A program made the translations under genes and the position numbers. Under the pieces are notes generated by a model. That model had not been told where the DNA came from and did not search any database. It worked only from the letters and a program-made list of their open reading frames with translations. Positions 11,022 to 20,735 of a stretch of DNA of 21,966 nt are shown here, one piece after another (position 1 is the first letter of the stretch; every line of letters begins with the position of its first letter). The stretch comes from Pelargonium cotyledonis (taxonomy: Eukaryota > Streptophyta > Magnoliopsida > Geraniales > Geraniaceae), in contig JAYMTA010001073.1 of assembly GCA_036897625.1 (NCBI GenBank), forward strand, positions 1 through 21,966, in the 5' to 3' direction.

Positions 11022-14000
11022 TTACGCGGTGAGTGACATAGAGAGAATGGAGGATAGCTTGAACTTGCTAACTTTAGTAGATTTTTCGGGCTGAAACAGA
11101 ACCTCAGTGCTTGATCTCACAGTTACTTCGGTCCAATCAGAGGATGAAGCTCCTTCGCTGCGATAGTCGCGAGGAAAATACAAAACTTGGAGCCTCGAAG
11201 GAGCTGCGATTCACCAATGGAAAGAGGCGAAAATAACGTCAAATGAAATAAACCAAAACAATATAGGTGTTAAAGGGGGCTAAGTGTAGGCTAATCCACA
11301 CAAATACATGTAATGATGTGCTATCACTAACTAAAATCCTCTCAGGAAATAACTAGCATCAAATGACATTTGCGTTCTTTGAAACCATTTATCACCTTGA
11401 ACTATCTCACGTGGAAATATAATTATACCTGCAAATGGGGTCTGCGGGCCTAAACGGGCCAGGCCAAAACACACGCGTTTTTATCGAACTTTTCGTCAGT
11501 TGTAACCTGTCTCACCACTTCGTAAAAATGGTGGGGTTGAAAAAAGTTGCAAAATACAAACACGACTTCTTTTGCCCAGCCCACGACTCGAATTGCCAGC
11601 TTTAAATATAACCTTCACACTAGTCATACACACTTAAAATGCATCAAAACCTAGCACTCTCTAGTTAAACAAAGAGCATGCCATTAAGTATTTTACATTG
11701 AAAGAACGTGAAGTGATACCACTTGATGTACTAGCTGAGCCCTTCATCTGATATCTTAAGATATTGAGTTGGGGTAAAGTTTAACATGGTATTAAAGCTG
11801 ATTTGATCTGGGCCTAGTGATTCGTTTGTGTAGGCCCATGAAAGTACGTGAAATCTGAGGCCACTTGATATACTAGTTGGGCCTCAACCTTAGAGCTTAA
11901 TTAGCTTTTAAAATCCACATGACCCTAGTTGCATACACTGACATATAGACTCAAACCTATCATAATGATATCTCAAAACTAATACTCATTCCGTCCAAAA
12001 ATGAGTTTCCTCAAACTTATCATAATGGTGTCACAAAACTAATACTCATTCCGTCCAAAAACGAGTTTCCTCTATCCATTGTACGCCAAAATTAATAATT
12101 TGGCTATTTGGCTAGTGGTTAACTTTCCTTGATATGCCGTCGTATAACTTTGTTGTAATAAACTCAAGGGGTTCTAACTGATTTGCCTTAGGGTGATTTT
12201 TGGTAATTCATATATAACTGGAAAAAAAATCAAACTCATTTGGAACAAAACCTTTAGAGAAAGATGACAAATTTTTGAGCAAAAGAGTAATAATAACAAA
12301 ATTAAGAACATAACAATTACCTAATCCGAACATGCTTGTCTTTTGGATGACCATACGACTAACTTCGGATCTTTCGATGGGCCTTAGAGTCTGCATATCG
12401 TCTTGCTTTCCTTTAAATTCTAGAAACTCCCCTAGGATGTTCTTATTACCATTAAGCTCGAGCCTGCAAAACAACCAAGAATCAAATAAATTAATTTTCC
12501 TTCCAAACAATTAACATTTTTGATATTATAAGTGGTATATCAACACTTTCTTACCAAAATGCTCAACAGCTTATTTTCCACAAGGCTTATAAGCATTTTT
12601 GTTCGAACATTTTGCTGCTTATTTTAAAAAGAGATGAAGCACAGAAATATACTATAAGCTCTACAAGCTTGTAAGTTGTTTTTGAGAAGCTATGCCAATC
12701 ACCCTCTTAATTATACAAGAGCATAAACATCTTAATTTTCCATAGTCTTGCAACTAGGAATTGATGAGAGTCAAGCTATACTATAAAGCCACCATTCACG
12801 CTAAATTCTCTCATGAACCGAAATCTTATTTGCCATCTCTAGTTATCTAAGACAACTCCTCATCAAAAGTAGTCTATTGACCGATACATATAGTATTCTT
12901 AGGAGTCTTACTATTTTAGGTCTCATTATCCTTTGATTTTGTAAACTCTAGAGCATCAATTTCCCTAAGTTAGCTACAAAAAATGTAATGCAAAGCCAAG
13001 GTTACAAAATAATACAATGTAACATTAAACTTTTAAGACACTAGGGGCAAACCTATCCCAGATTGGAGCTGTGCTTAGAACAAACTCAAGCTTCTGCTGT
13101 ATGGATTCTTGCATCTCCTTCTTGCCACCACGGAATGCACCCTTGATCCAACCAGAAAACATACTTTTGGATTCTGGTTTCTGTTTCACCCACTGGTCAT
13201 AGGTAATTACTTCAGATGGGAAATAGCTCGAATCAATGGTACTACAAGAATAAAACAGTGTTTTAGATGTAATTAGATACAGATATTAGAATGCCCAGAA
13301 ACACGTGACTGGAAACTTTATCAAAGCAGTTCTTTCTTTTGATAAGAATTCATTTCTAAATTCAACTGATTTCGTATATCAAAATGTTATACATTTGTTT
13401 ATATTTATGAGATAGGCTTCTAAAACCTTATCAAAATGCTTTGCAACCTTAGAAGCTTTTGCCTTTATAAACTGTATATGTAATTGGATATTTACTTGTT
13501 GGCTCCTCGAAGCCTTGTATTTTTACGGTATTTTTAACATCACCACTGTAAATGGACACAACCCAACCTCATCAGATATGGGTTTGGATTAAATTTTTGG
13601 GAATGGGAATGAGATTCTCAATCCAAACTCATTTTCATGATCTAAAAGTCATAATCCGAACACAAAGAAGCGAATTTTTCCTGATTAAATCAACTGATAA
13701 TTGCATCCAGAAGAAACACAAACCTGAATTTCGGGTTGGAGAGTACAACTTTGCATGACAAGTACCCTTCCGGGAGAGCAACTCCTCTTTGTTCAAGGTA
13801 TGATTCGAGAACTGGAATTTTCTGTTTAGTCTCCTCCACCTGAAATATATATTTAAACGGACAGATTAAGACCAAATGGTGCATAGATTTAAATGTGTCC
13901 AACATCAACAAAAAGGTATAAATCTAAACCGTAACCTACCGGATCAGGGATACGCTGTTCTTTGTGCCTACCACTGCTTATGTTAGTCCAGCTTCCATCT

Positions 14001-15516
14001 GCATTGACAGACACAAACCCTGAAAAATTCTTGACTGATACCACCACTGCCTCCCTGAACAAATATGCAACACGAAACAAGAAATAAAATCTACTGGAAA
14101 ATGAACTGCAAATGAAAAGGCGGATTCAAATAGCTCTCTATTTCGCTGCCAATAAAAACAGACAAAATTATAGTATTATGATTCCTTGTTGCTCTACCTC
14201 TTAAACCAGACACCAAACACAACTAGATAAATGTACAGTGCCCCCGCTTTTAATAAATGTCGTTTTAAAAACAAAACAAAAAAGTTTCAAAATAAGTGTC
14301 ATTTTAAAATATCAATGTAGAAATGCACCATATTTTCTAATTATACCACCATTATCACTCCCAAGTGAGGAATAATTAGTAGTAAGAGAGATTTAACGAG
14401 AGTATGCAAACAAGTAATTGAGGTTAGTTAGGTCATTTCACACAATTTCATAATCCGCGTGAATAACCTTAAAATGGCACTTATTCATAAACAGAGATCG
14501 TATTAAGCTGGGTGGAAGTTGGTATACTTCTTAAGCTCTACGAAAATGAAAATTAGATCATATGAATTGTATGATAGTAATATCTTTCACTTCCTACATT
14601 TCCTTCCCAATCAAACAACAACAATAACCAAATCATTTCCCAAACAATGTTTCCAGCAAAACTCTTCATATCTTCTTCTAACTCCCTATCTCCTTGCCTA
14701 TCAAACGGATAAAATTAAGTTAAGGGTTAAATACGAGTTTCAGGAAACTGAAAAGCTTACCCTTTGGTAACTAACACCATATCAATGTTCTCTCGCGAAC
14801 CAGTATCAGCATCCGGAATACGAAGACCCACATATGCCTTTCCACCATAGAGCTTTTCAAGTCTAGGTAACAAAACAAACATTAAATTTAGAACAACAAT
14901 CAGGCTGTTTGGCTGCTGAGAAAATGGAAGAGAGTAAATTGATCTGTCTTTCTACTTATAACTTTTCCACATCCAAGCTGTTTGGTAGCTGAGAAAACGA
15001 ATGAAATGAAACTTGAAAGTAAATTGATTTCAGGCTTTCTTCTATTACATTCCTATGTCCAAGCTGTTTGGTTGCTGAGATAATGGATTGAAGTAAATAG
15101 ATCGCAGGCGTTGTACTATTACATTTTCCACATTTTCCAAAACAACACCAAATTGAAATTCAACAACTTCTGTTTTAAGTTTATAAACCAAAAAATCTTC
15201 ATTTTCTCAGCAACCAATGGATCAACCAAAACAGATAGAAATAGAAATATCAAAATTGGCCAAGCTGAAATTCCACTTATTTTCTTCAATATCCACTTAT
15301 ACACATTTTTCTCAGCAACCAAACAGATAAAAATACAAACTTCCAATTCGGCAACCTAATTAAAAATCGAAGCTGCGATTCAACACCATACCTATGGGCG
15401 ACAGAGAACAGAGCGGTGGAATCAGACGTCTCGACGTCCATAAGATCGTCATCTTCGCAACAGAAGCATCGGAACAGCTCGTAGATTACCAAACCACAGA
15501 TAATCGCTATCCACAT
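11022..15516 (-). CDS. Membrane-anchored NERD-domain protein, 7 exons
   Basis: The exons, in transcription order, are 15516-15392, 14862-14761, 14054-13940, 13839-13724, 13241-13053, 12463-12321 and 11203-11022. They total 972 nt, 323 aa, with GT-AG junctions and one continuous frame. Residues 1-20 (MWIAIICGLVIYELFRCFCC) look like a signal anchor, followed by an acidic stretch. Residues about 43-150 match the NERD (nuclease-related) pattern: YGGKAYVGLRIPD, NIDMVLV, VVVSVKNFSGFV, DGSWT, RIPDPV. In the PD-(D/E)XK fold, D69 and K84 are kept but the usual acidic residue of the second motif is S82, so nuclease activity is doubtful. The rest (about 150-323) ends VLFQPEKSTKVSKFKLSSI and has no domain I can name. 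The terminal exon was found by translating the minus strand beyond the sixth exon. The function in plants is unknown to me. Confidence 0.85.
11424..11604. mobile_element. hAT-type MITE in NERD-gene intron 6
   Basis: The left end is TATACCTGCAAATGGGGT. The right end, read inverted, is TAAAGCTGGCAATTCGAG. Both are variants of the family terminus, and the interior is G/C-rich (GCGGGCCTAAACGGGCC). The flanks AATATAAT (11416-11423) and AATATAAC (11605-11612) match at 7 of 8 positions, supporting insertion by an hAT-type transposase. Confidence 0.7.
11951..12070. repeat. 60-bp tandem duplication with a Stowaway-like end
   Basis: Two head-to-tail copies of exactly 60 bp (11951-12010, 12011-12070) differ at only a few positions. 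Each contains ACTCATTCCGTCCAAAAA, which resembles a Stowaway terminus, but the opposite terminus is not visible. It lies in intron 6 of the NERD gene. Confidence 0.8.
12541..12710. mobile_element. Possible MITE with AGCTTATAAGC-type motifs in NERD-gene intron 5
   Basis: The stretch has several copies of the palindromic motifs GCTTATAAGC, TATAAGCT and AGCTTGTAAG, and ends GAAGCTATGCCAATCACC. This resembles common plant miniature elements whose ends read GGTGNTTGGCATAGCTT. The left terminus is unclear and no duplication was found. Confidence 0.35.
14236..14500. mobile_element. Divergent Stowaway-like MITE in NERD-gene intron 2
   Basis: The left side reads CCCCCGCTTTTAATAAATGT followed by CGTTTTAA. 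The right side, inverted, reads CTGTTTATGAATAAGTGCC followed by ATTTTAA. The ends align over about 28 bp, and TA dinucleotides flank the element (14234-14235, 14501-14502). The outermost bases are degenerate, so the call is weaker than for the element at 10362. Confidence 0.55.
14904..15326. repeat. Direct and inverted GCTGTTTGGTTGCTGAGA repeats in NERD-gene intron 1
   Basis: Three direct copies of a unit starting GCTGTTTGG(C/T)NGCTGAGA begin at 14904, 14977 and 15063 (spacings 73 and 86 bp). Two inverted copies (TCTCAGCAACCA) lie near 15204 and 15310. The 17-mer CTGTTTGGTTGCTGAGA at 15064-15080 has a perfect reverse complement at 15310-15326, so the first intron could fold into a hairpin. 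Origin unknown; it could be a foldback element or a minisatellite. Confidence 0.7.
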
Positions 15517-15727
15517 AGTGCCTTTTTCAGTTTAGATCGCGAGAGTAAGCGAAGATGCTGCTTCAGGTACTGGCAATGAGATTTTACGCGAAGTTGTTTA
15601 GAACGAGAAGGCTTAACTTAAGAGAGACGAATTTTCTCGGGAAAATAGTATCCGGGAAAATGTAATGCAATTCTCAGTAAAAAAAAAAAAAAAAGAAGTA
15701 AAAAAGTTAAGTATTTAGGTGAGAAAT

Positions 15728-15733
15728 TGGGCC
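15728..15733 (-). promoter_or_regulatory. Single site II-like element (TGGGCC/GGCCCA)
   Basis: A GGCCCA core on the minus strand lies about 212 bp upstream of the NERD-gene start. Such elements are frequent in plant housekeeping promoters. One six-base match carries little weight by itself. Confidence 0.25.
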
Positions 15734-16616
15734 GTGTGGACTTTCCACGACAACGCGGATTTTGGGTTTGCTTAGTTAGTTGGGTTTTGTGAGCCGAATG
15801 AAATTTAATTTCCTTGTTACCGATAATTGTTTGTGAAATACGACAGTCATTTATTAAAATTGTTCGTTTCCGTTAATTGTGTCTCAATTTTGAGTTTCCG
15901 CCCGTCCTCTATGTTTGCATTAATTCGGGTGATGTACTTGGTTGACTCTCTAAAAATGTGACGGGTTCATTACCATCTTGAAGCTTTCATGCATTTACTG
16001 TGGTCGTACTAATTCATTCTTATGTTTTCTACAACGGTAATTACTTGAAAACCCATCGTCTATAACTGATATTTTGTGTTTTTGTATTTGTAGTTTAGGC
16101 AAGTGTATCCTTACCGCATCCATTTGAGACTTATTTAAGTCATACCATATTCATGTTAATTCTTATCTCAGTCGAGAATGAGACTCACACTCTAGAAATC
16201 AGATTAAATTAAAACAATTTTTCTACCAAATGATCCACACGTTTGGTGATATTTTTGCTTATGTTTCGCATGATAAATGTTCGAAATTTCACCGATGATT
16301 ATTTGCAACATCATTCATATTGTTTCCAAGTAAGTCATAGAAAATATATGCAACCAACACACATGCTTTAATACCTTGTTGAAAGTCATTGACTATTGAG
16401 TAGCGAATTGGAATAATATAAAATGCTCACTCTATTTCAAAATGAGTGTATGTTCTTTTGGGGACTAGTCTCGTAGTTAGAGTACCAAAATCGAACATTT
16501 TCCTAAAATTAATATTAGAATCAGCTACATGAACTAACACTCGTTGAGATCTTTCATTCGTAATCAAATGTTATAAACACAAACTTATTCTCGACCCGCT
16601 TTGCAAAAATTAAAGT

Positions 16617-16741
16617 AAGGTAGTGTTTGGATTTATAAAAATTAGAATGATAATGAGAATAAATAATAGGAATGCGAATTCCCATTCCAATTCTTGATTC
16701 CAATTACTAAACAAACAAAAATTCAATCCAAACGCTACCTT
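16617..16741. mobile_element. Foldback MITE with AAGGTAG(T/C)GTTTGGATT ends
   Basis: The left 17 bp (AAGGTAGTGTTTGGATT) and the inverted right 17 bp (AAGGTAGCGTTTGGATT) differ at one base. The 125-bp interior also pairs partly with itself ('aatgggaattcgcattcc'-like core). The same terminus occurs at 5906-5922. I could not define a target duplication, so the superfamily is open. Confidence 0.7.
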
Positions 16742-17118
16742 AATTTAAACAAACCTTAGTTCACAAGTCACATAACATATATTGAAGGTTGAAGCAAAAA
16801 AAATAATAATAATAATAATCCAAAACAGTCATATTGTTGAACAAAGATCAAATCAATCAAGTTCTGTAGCTCAATCCAACCAGAATGAATGATTATATCC
16901 ATGTAGAAATGGAATAGATAAAATCACGATCAAATACAATTAAACGTTACTACCAGTCTTTTCGATCGGATACAAGATAGTAAACACATGAAAGAATCTA
17001 GATTCTAAATATAATACCAAGCCTCGTAGATTTTTTGACCATATAAAGGTGCAACATAGTATTCGATATTACCTGTGTGCCACTGGAGCACAAGCTATAG
17101 GATTGAACCAATCTCTCT

Positions 17119-20100
17119 CTATTTCTGGTTGCTGCTGGGGCTCTTCTTCTTGAGTAAGCTCCCGAACTTGCGAAGCAAAGGCTTTTTCTTTTTCGGCTGT
17201 TGCTGAAGCTTTGATGGTGAGGTTGCACCATCTTCAATGGTTTCTGTTGAAGAGAGACCGTTTATCTGATCAAAGCTCTCCACCTTCGAGTCCACTTCAT
17301 CGGTATCAAAGGATTCTTGTTCTTGTTCTCTTTCCGGAGACAAATCCTTCTCAATCTTGCAACTCTCCCACATCTTGAACTCATCAACATCTACCGAATC
17401 ATACTCCTTTTCTTTTCTCCCATCTTCCTTTGGTTTACAATTGACATTCTTGAGTTTGGAAGCGCTTGTTTGATACAATGAGTTGCTATCTTCCTCAGAG
17501 TTCTCTTTCGTGGCTTCTTCGTGTTTTTGTGGAGGAAGCTCCGTTTTGGGCTTGGAAGAGTCGTCTCCTCCATGTCCATTCTCTTCAGAGAACTCAACCA
17601 CCTTTGGGAGCAAATCATAGTCCTTTTCACTATCCGTGAGATCACCATTTTCCTCGGTTTGCTTTTTGGCCGTAGCTTCTTCAAGCAATTTAGATAGTTC
17701 CTCGATCTTTTTAAGAGAAGAGGCGTCCCTACTTCGAAGCTCCTCGTTTTCTTGAATTATACCCTGCAACTCGTTCTCTTTGTCCAATAAACTCTCCTTC
17801 ATTTTCATGGTTTCGGCCTTTACTTCTCCTAGGGTTTCTTGTAAATAAATCACCTCGGCTTCCACTTCCTTCAAGCTATCCTTCAGCTCATCTTCTTCCT
17901 CCTTCGATGCCTTAGCTTCTTGCTCGGTCTTTTTGAGCAAATTCACGAGCCTGCCCACTTCTTTTTTCATTGAAGCATTTTCTTCTTGTGAATGCTTTAC
18001 ACAACTTGCCAAGTGAAGCTCCTTCTGTTCCCACTCGTTCTTGGAATTCTGGAACTCATGCTTCGATTGTTCAATGGTGTTTGCAAGAAGATCAATCTCA
18101 TGTTTTGCATCATCCAGCATGCACTCGTACTTCTCGTTTGTGCCTTTCAATATCAGTCTTAGGTTTTCAATCTGAGCCTCGTAGTTTTCATGCTCGTCTT
18201 GAGTGCACAACAGCTTTTCTTTGGCTTCTCTTGCTTCTGCTGAGACCTCGTGCAATGCTGAAGCCAAGCTCTCCATTGCTTTCTTGCTCTTCTCTTCTTC
18301 GTCTTTTGTACTTTCCAATTCGTTTATGAGTTTGTTCTTTTCTTCCAATAGACTCTGAACGCTGGAAGCTGCAAGCTTCTCGTTATCCAAAGCCTGTGAT
18401 TTCTCCTCTTTCACAGTTTCGAGCTCACTCTTTAAAGATTCATTAACTGCCGCCATTTCTTTAGTTTCTTCGTTGGCTTTATTAAATCGCTTCTCCGCTT
18501 CCTCAAGTTCCGATCTCTGTCTCCCGATTGTCATTTCCAACAAACCCGCCTTTTCTTTGAGAGCGGAGATTTCAGATTCTGCATCGTGTAGTAGATCATG
18601 ATTTCCCTCCAGTTGCTTCATGACTGATTCTAGAGACTCCGATGCACATCTCTCCAATTTATTCGCTTCCGCCTTTTGTGTTTCCAACTCCTGAACCTTT
18701 ATTTTCCACTCTTCCATGTAATTATGCGCATAAGATTCGGCCATTTTCGCAGCTTCTAGGTCAACACTAAGCTGTTCGATAAAAGCCTCCTTTTCCTCGA
18801 GCTCCTCCTCAAAACTTCTTGATTTCTCGAGTTCTCGCTTCAGAGTCGCCTCCTTTTCCATCAGCTTCTCTTCAAGATTTTTAGCTTTTTCAAGTTCTTG
18901 AGTTAACAATGCCTCCTTTTCCATCAGCTTCTCTTCAAGACTTTTTGCTTTTTCGAGCTCTTGTTTTATCGAAGCCTCCTTTTCCGCCAGCTTCTCCTCA
19001 AGGTTTTTGGCTTTCTCAAATTCTTGTTCCAAAGATGCCTCCTTTTCCACGAGCTTCTCCTCCAGTTCTTTAGCTTTCTCGAGCTCTTGTTTCAACGAAG
19101 CCTCCTTTTCTATCAGCTTCTCCTCGATAATTTTCGCTTTCTGGAGCTCTTGTTTCAGGGAATCTATCTCCGACTGAAGCTCTGACACCAACCTTCCCTT
19201 CTCGCACGACTCGGTTTCAAGCTGTGAATGAAGATACCCCTTAAGTCGGGTCAACTCAGCCGAGAGAGTTTCGACCTTCTCGGCATGAATCTCAGTAATC
19301 TTCGTAGCATCATCCGCGTGGATCAAAGCCTGGTTCTTAGCATCACAAGTCATGGCCAGTTCCTGCTTCACTCTTTCAAGTTCCTCGGTGATCGAGAGAA
19401 GGGAAGAAACGTCAGTTGCGCGTTGGTTCTTGACTTCTTCGAGCTCTTTTTGCCACTCATGTTCCTTCTTTTGAGCGGCTTCAATCCCGGCTTGTTCCAA
19501 CTCAACAGCCCTAAACTTCTCAATCTCAGAATCATCCTCAGCCCGTTTCTGAGCCACCAAAGCTTCTCTTAGCTTCTCATTTGCCTCCTCAGCGACTCTT
19601 TGCGCTTCTTTCAACTCGTCAATAGCTTGAGCTTTCTCTTTCTCGATCAAAGCTATTTGCTCCTTCGCTTTCTTGAGATCTTTCTGAACAAGCGCCAATT
19701 GAGACTGTGTTTCCGACCCCTTCACAATTCGTGTTTGAGCATTTACTTCTGATCCCTTCACAAGCCGGGATGGTTTCTGAACACAGAGAAAGAGAAATGA
19801 TCATTATTCATTAATGCCGATTAAAAATAGAAATAATCTTCATTTATCCACAACAATACATAGCTGTATGCCTGTATATAAAAAAAATCGCTAAATTTCA
19901 TTTTTGAAGTTCTCATTAGACTTAGCTAAACAAAATGCATAGGTTCATATCTTCATTTATCCAGGATAACTTGTAATTGTATATACAAAAGAATAAAAAA
20001 TACAGAGAACGGTCTTCTCATTTTTAAAATTTCTCATTAGACAAGCTAACATGTTCACATCTTTATTTATCCACGATAATCCATAGCTTTATATATATCT

Positions 20101-20727
20101 CTCTATATATATATATATAAAAGCTCTTTCCATTGTTAGAGTTCTCATTAGACTAGCTAACAAAATGCATAGTTTCACAATTCACATTATAGCTTGCAAT
20201 CTGGGTTTCAGGTTCGAGTTGAAAAAACCAGACCCAACCCGATCAGCAATATTTCAACAGAAAACCCGACCCAAAAATGAATCAGGTCAATTTCATGAGA
20301 CCCAAACCCACAACAAGGCAGGTCAAATTTCAAGTGCTCATTGGTTTGAGTCCAAATTGCTAGTTCACATAGTTGTATACCCAGAATTTTTTTTTTGATC
20401 TCTTTTCAATTTTAAAGTTCTCATTAGACTAGTGATCAAAATGCATAGTTAGAAATGGAACCACATATGCTCTCAACAACATTGACCAAACCAAAAGTAC
20501 AAAAAACAAATTCATAGGCAAATACCTCAGGTGGAGTGGTCAGCTTCATTGTTCGGCGTTCAATTGTAGGCTTTGAGGTAACAGACCTCGGTGACCGATC
20601 AATCGAAAGCCTCGAATTTGGCAGAGATGATGGTGAATCATGTTCTGATTTTGCCACTCCTCTGCTTGGCCTAACTCTAGGAGTTGCTGGTGAAACTTTG
20701 CTGTTGGTAGTCTCCGATAAACTAGAT
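17119..20727 (-). CDS. WEB-family (DUF827) coiled-coil protein, 5'-partial at window edge
   Basis: Two exons are visible, 20727-20526 and 19776-17119 (stop TAG), giving 952 aa. The missing first exon should encode about six residues ending in a split codon (the acceptor leaves one base before SSLSETTNSK). The N-terminal part is Ser/Arg/Pro-rich (SPATPRVRPSRG, SRLSIDRSPRSV). It is followed by the conserved block KAKEQIALIEKEKAQAIDEL and FRAVELEQAGIEAAQKKE, then near-continuous coiled coil and a basic tail PLLRKFGSLLKKK. This matches the Arabidopsis proteins At5g16730 and At3g02930, annotated as putative chloroplastic WEB-family members. WEB1 itself acts with PMI2 in blue-light chloroplast movement; the role of this subfamily is not established. 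At about 958 aa it is roughly 100 aa longer than At5g16730 as I recall it, largely because of the 21-residue repeats. Confidence 0.92.
18757..19134 (-). repeat. Six tandem 21-residue (63-bp) coiled-coil units within the WEB-family gene
   Basis: The units begin at plus-strand 19134, 19071, 19008, 18945, 18882 and 18819. They follow K-x-L-E-E-K-L-x-E-K-E-A-x-(L/I)-x-(Q/R)-E-(L/F)-E-K-(A/S). The first five are clean and the sixth (RSFEEELEEKEAFIEQL) grades into conserved family sequence. Twenty-one residues equal three heptads, so each added unit keeps the coiled-coil register. From memory, Arabidopsis relatives have essentially one such unit at this place. Confidence 0.9.
19830..20430. repeat. 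Degenerate ~110-bp tandem repeat filling WEB-gene intron 2
   Basis: The motif TCTCATTAGA, or a close variant of it, recurs at 19911, 20032, 20143 and 20419. It is followed each time by a variant of CTAGCTAACAAAATGCATAG and, in several units, by CTTCATTTATCCA. The spacings are 121, 111 and 276 bp; the last falls to about 93 once the MITE at 20188 and its duplication are removed. A TA-rich microsatellite lies at about 20091-20120. Confidence 0.7.
20188..20362. mobile_element. hAT-type MITE in WEB-gene intron 2
   Basis: The left end TATAGCTTGCAATCTGGG matches the family terminus TAGAGCTGGCAA at 10 of 12 positions. The right end is AATTGCTA, somewhat shortened. The interior has GGTTTCAGGTTCGAG and 'aacccgacccaaa' motifs. 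The flanks ATTCACAT (20180-20187) and GTTCACAT (20363-20370) match at 7 of 8 positions. It sits inside the local ~110-bp tandem repeat, so it inserted after that repeat had formed. Confidence 0.65.
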
Positions 20728-20735
20728 CTGTTCAC

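Larger units (their letters stand above)
15517..17118. other. Spacer between the NERD and WEB genes
   Basis: This holds the promoter and leader of the NERD gene (right of 15516, minus strand) and the 3' region of the WEB gene (left of 17119). A run of 16 A lies at 15679-15694 and an AAT trinucleotide repeat at 16802-16819. Apart from the foldback at 16617-16741 and AT-rich DNA, I see no gene. Confidence 0.55.

Noticed and set aside
13552-13758. Plus-strand open frame between NERD-gene exons 4 and 5
   Set aside because: It overlaps the minus-strand intron and part of exon 4, has no family match, and has AT-rich, non-coding-like composition.
16430-16460. Another Stowaway end (CTCTATTTCAAAATGAGTGT)
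   Set aside because: Only one degraded terminus is present, with no partner and no TA pair, so it was not listed as an element.
17391-19185. Open frames on the plus strand and in other frames opposite the WEB-family coding exon
   Set aside because: They are shadows of the long biased coiled-coil coding sequence. Their Leu/Phe/Ser-rich translations are reverse readings of Glu/Lys codons.
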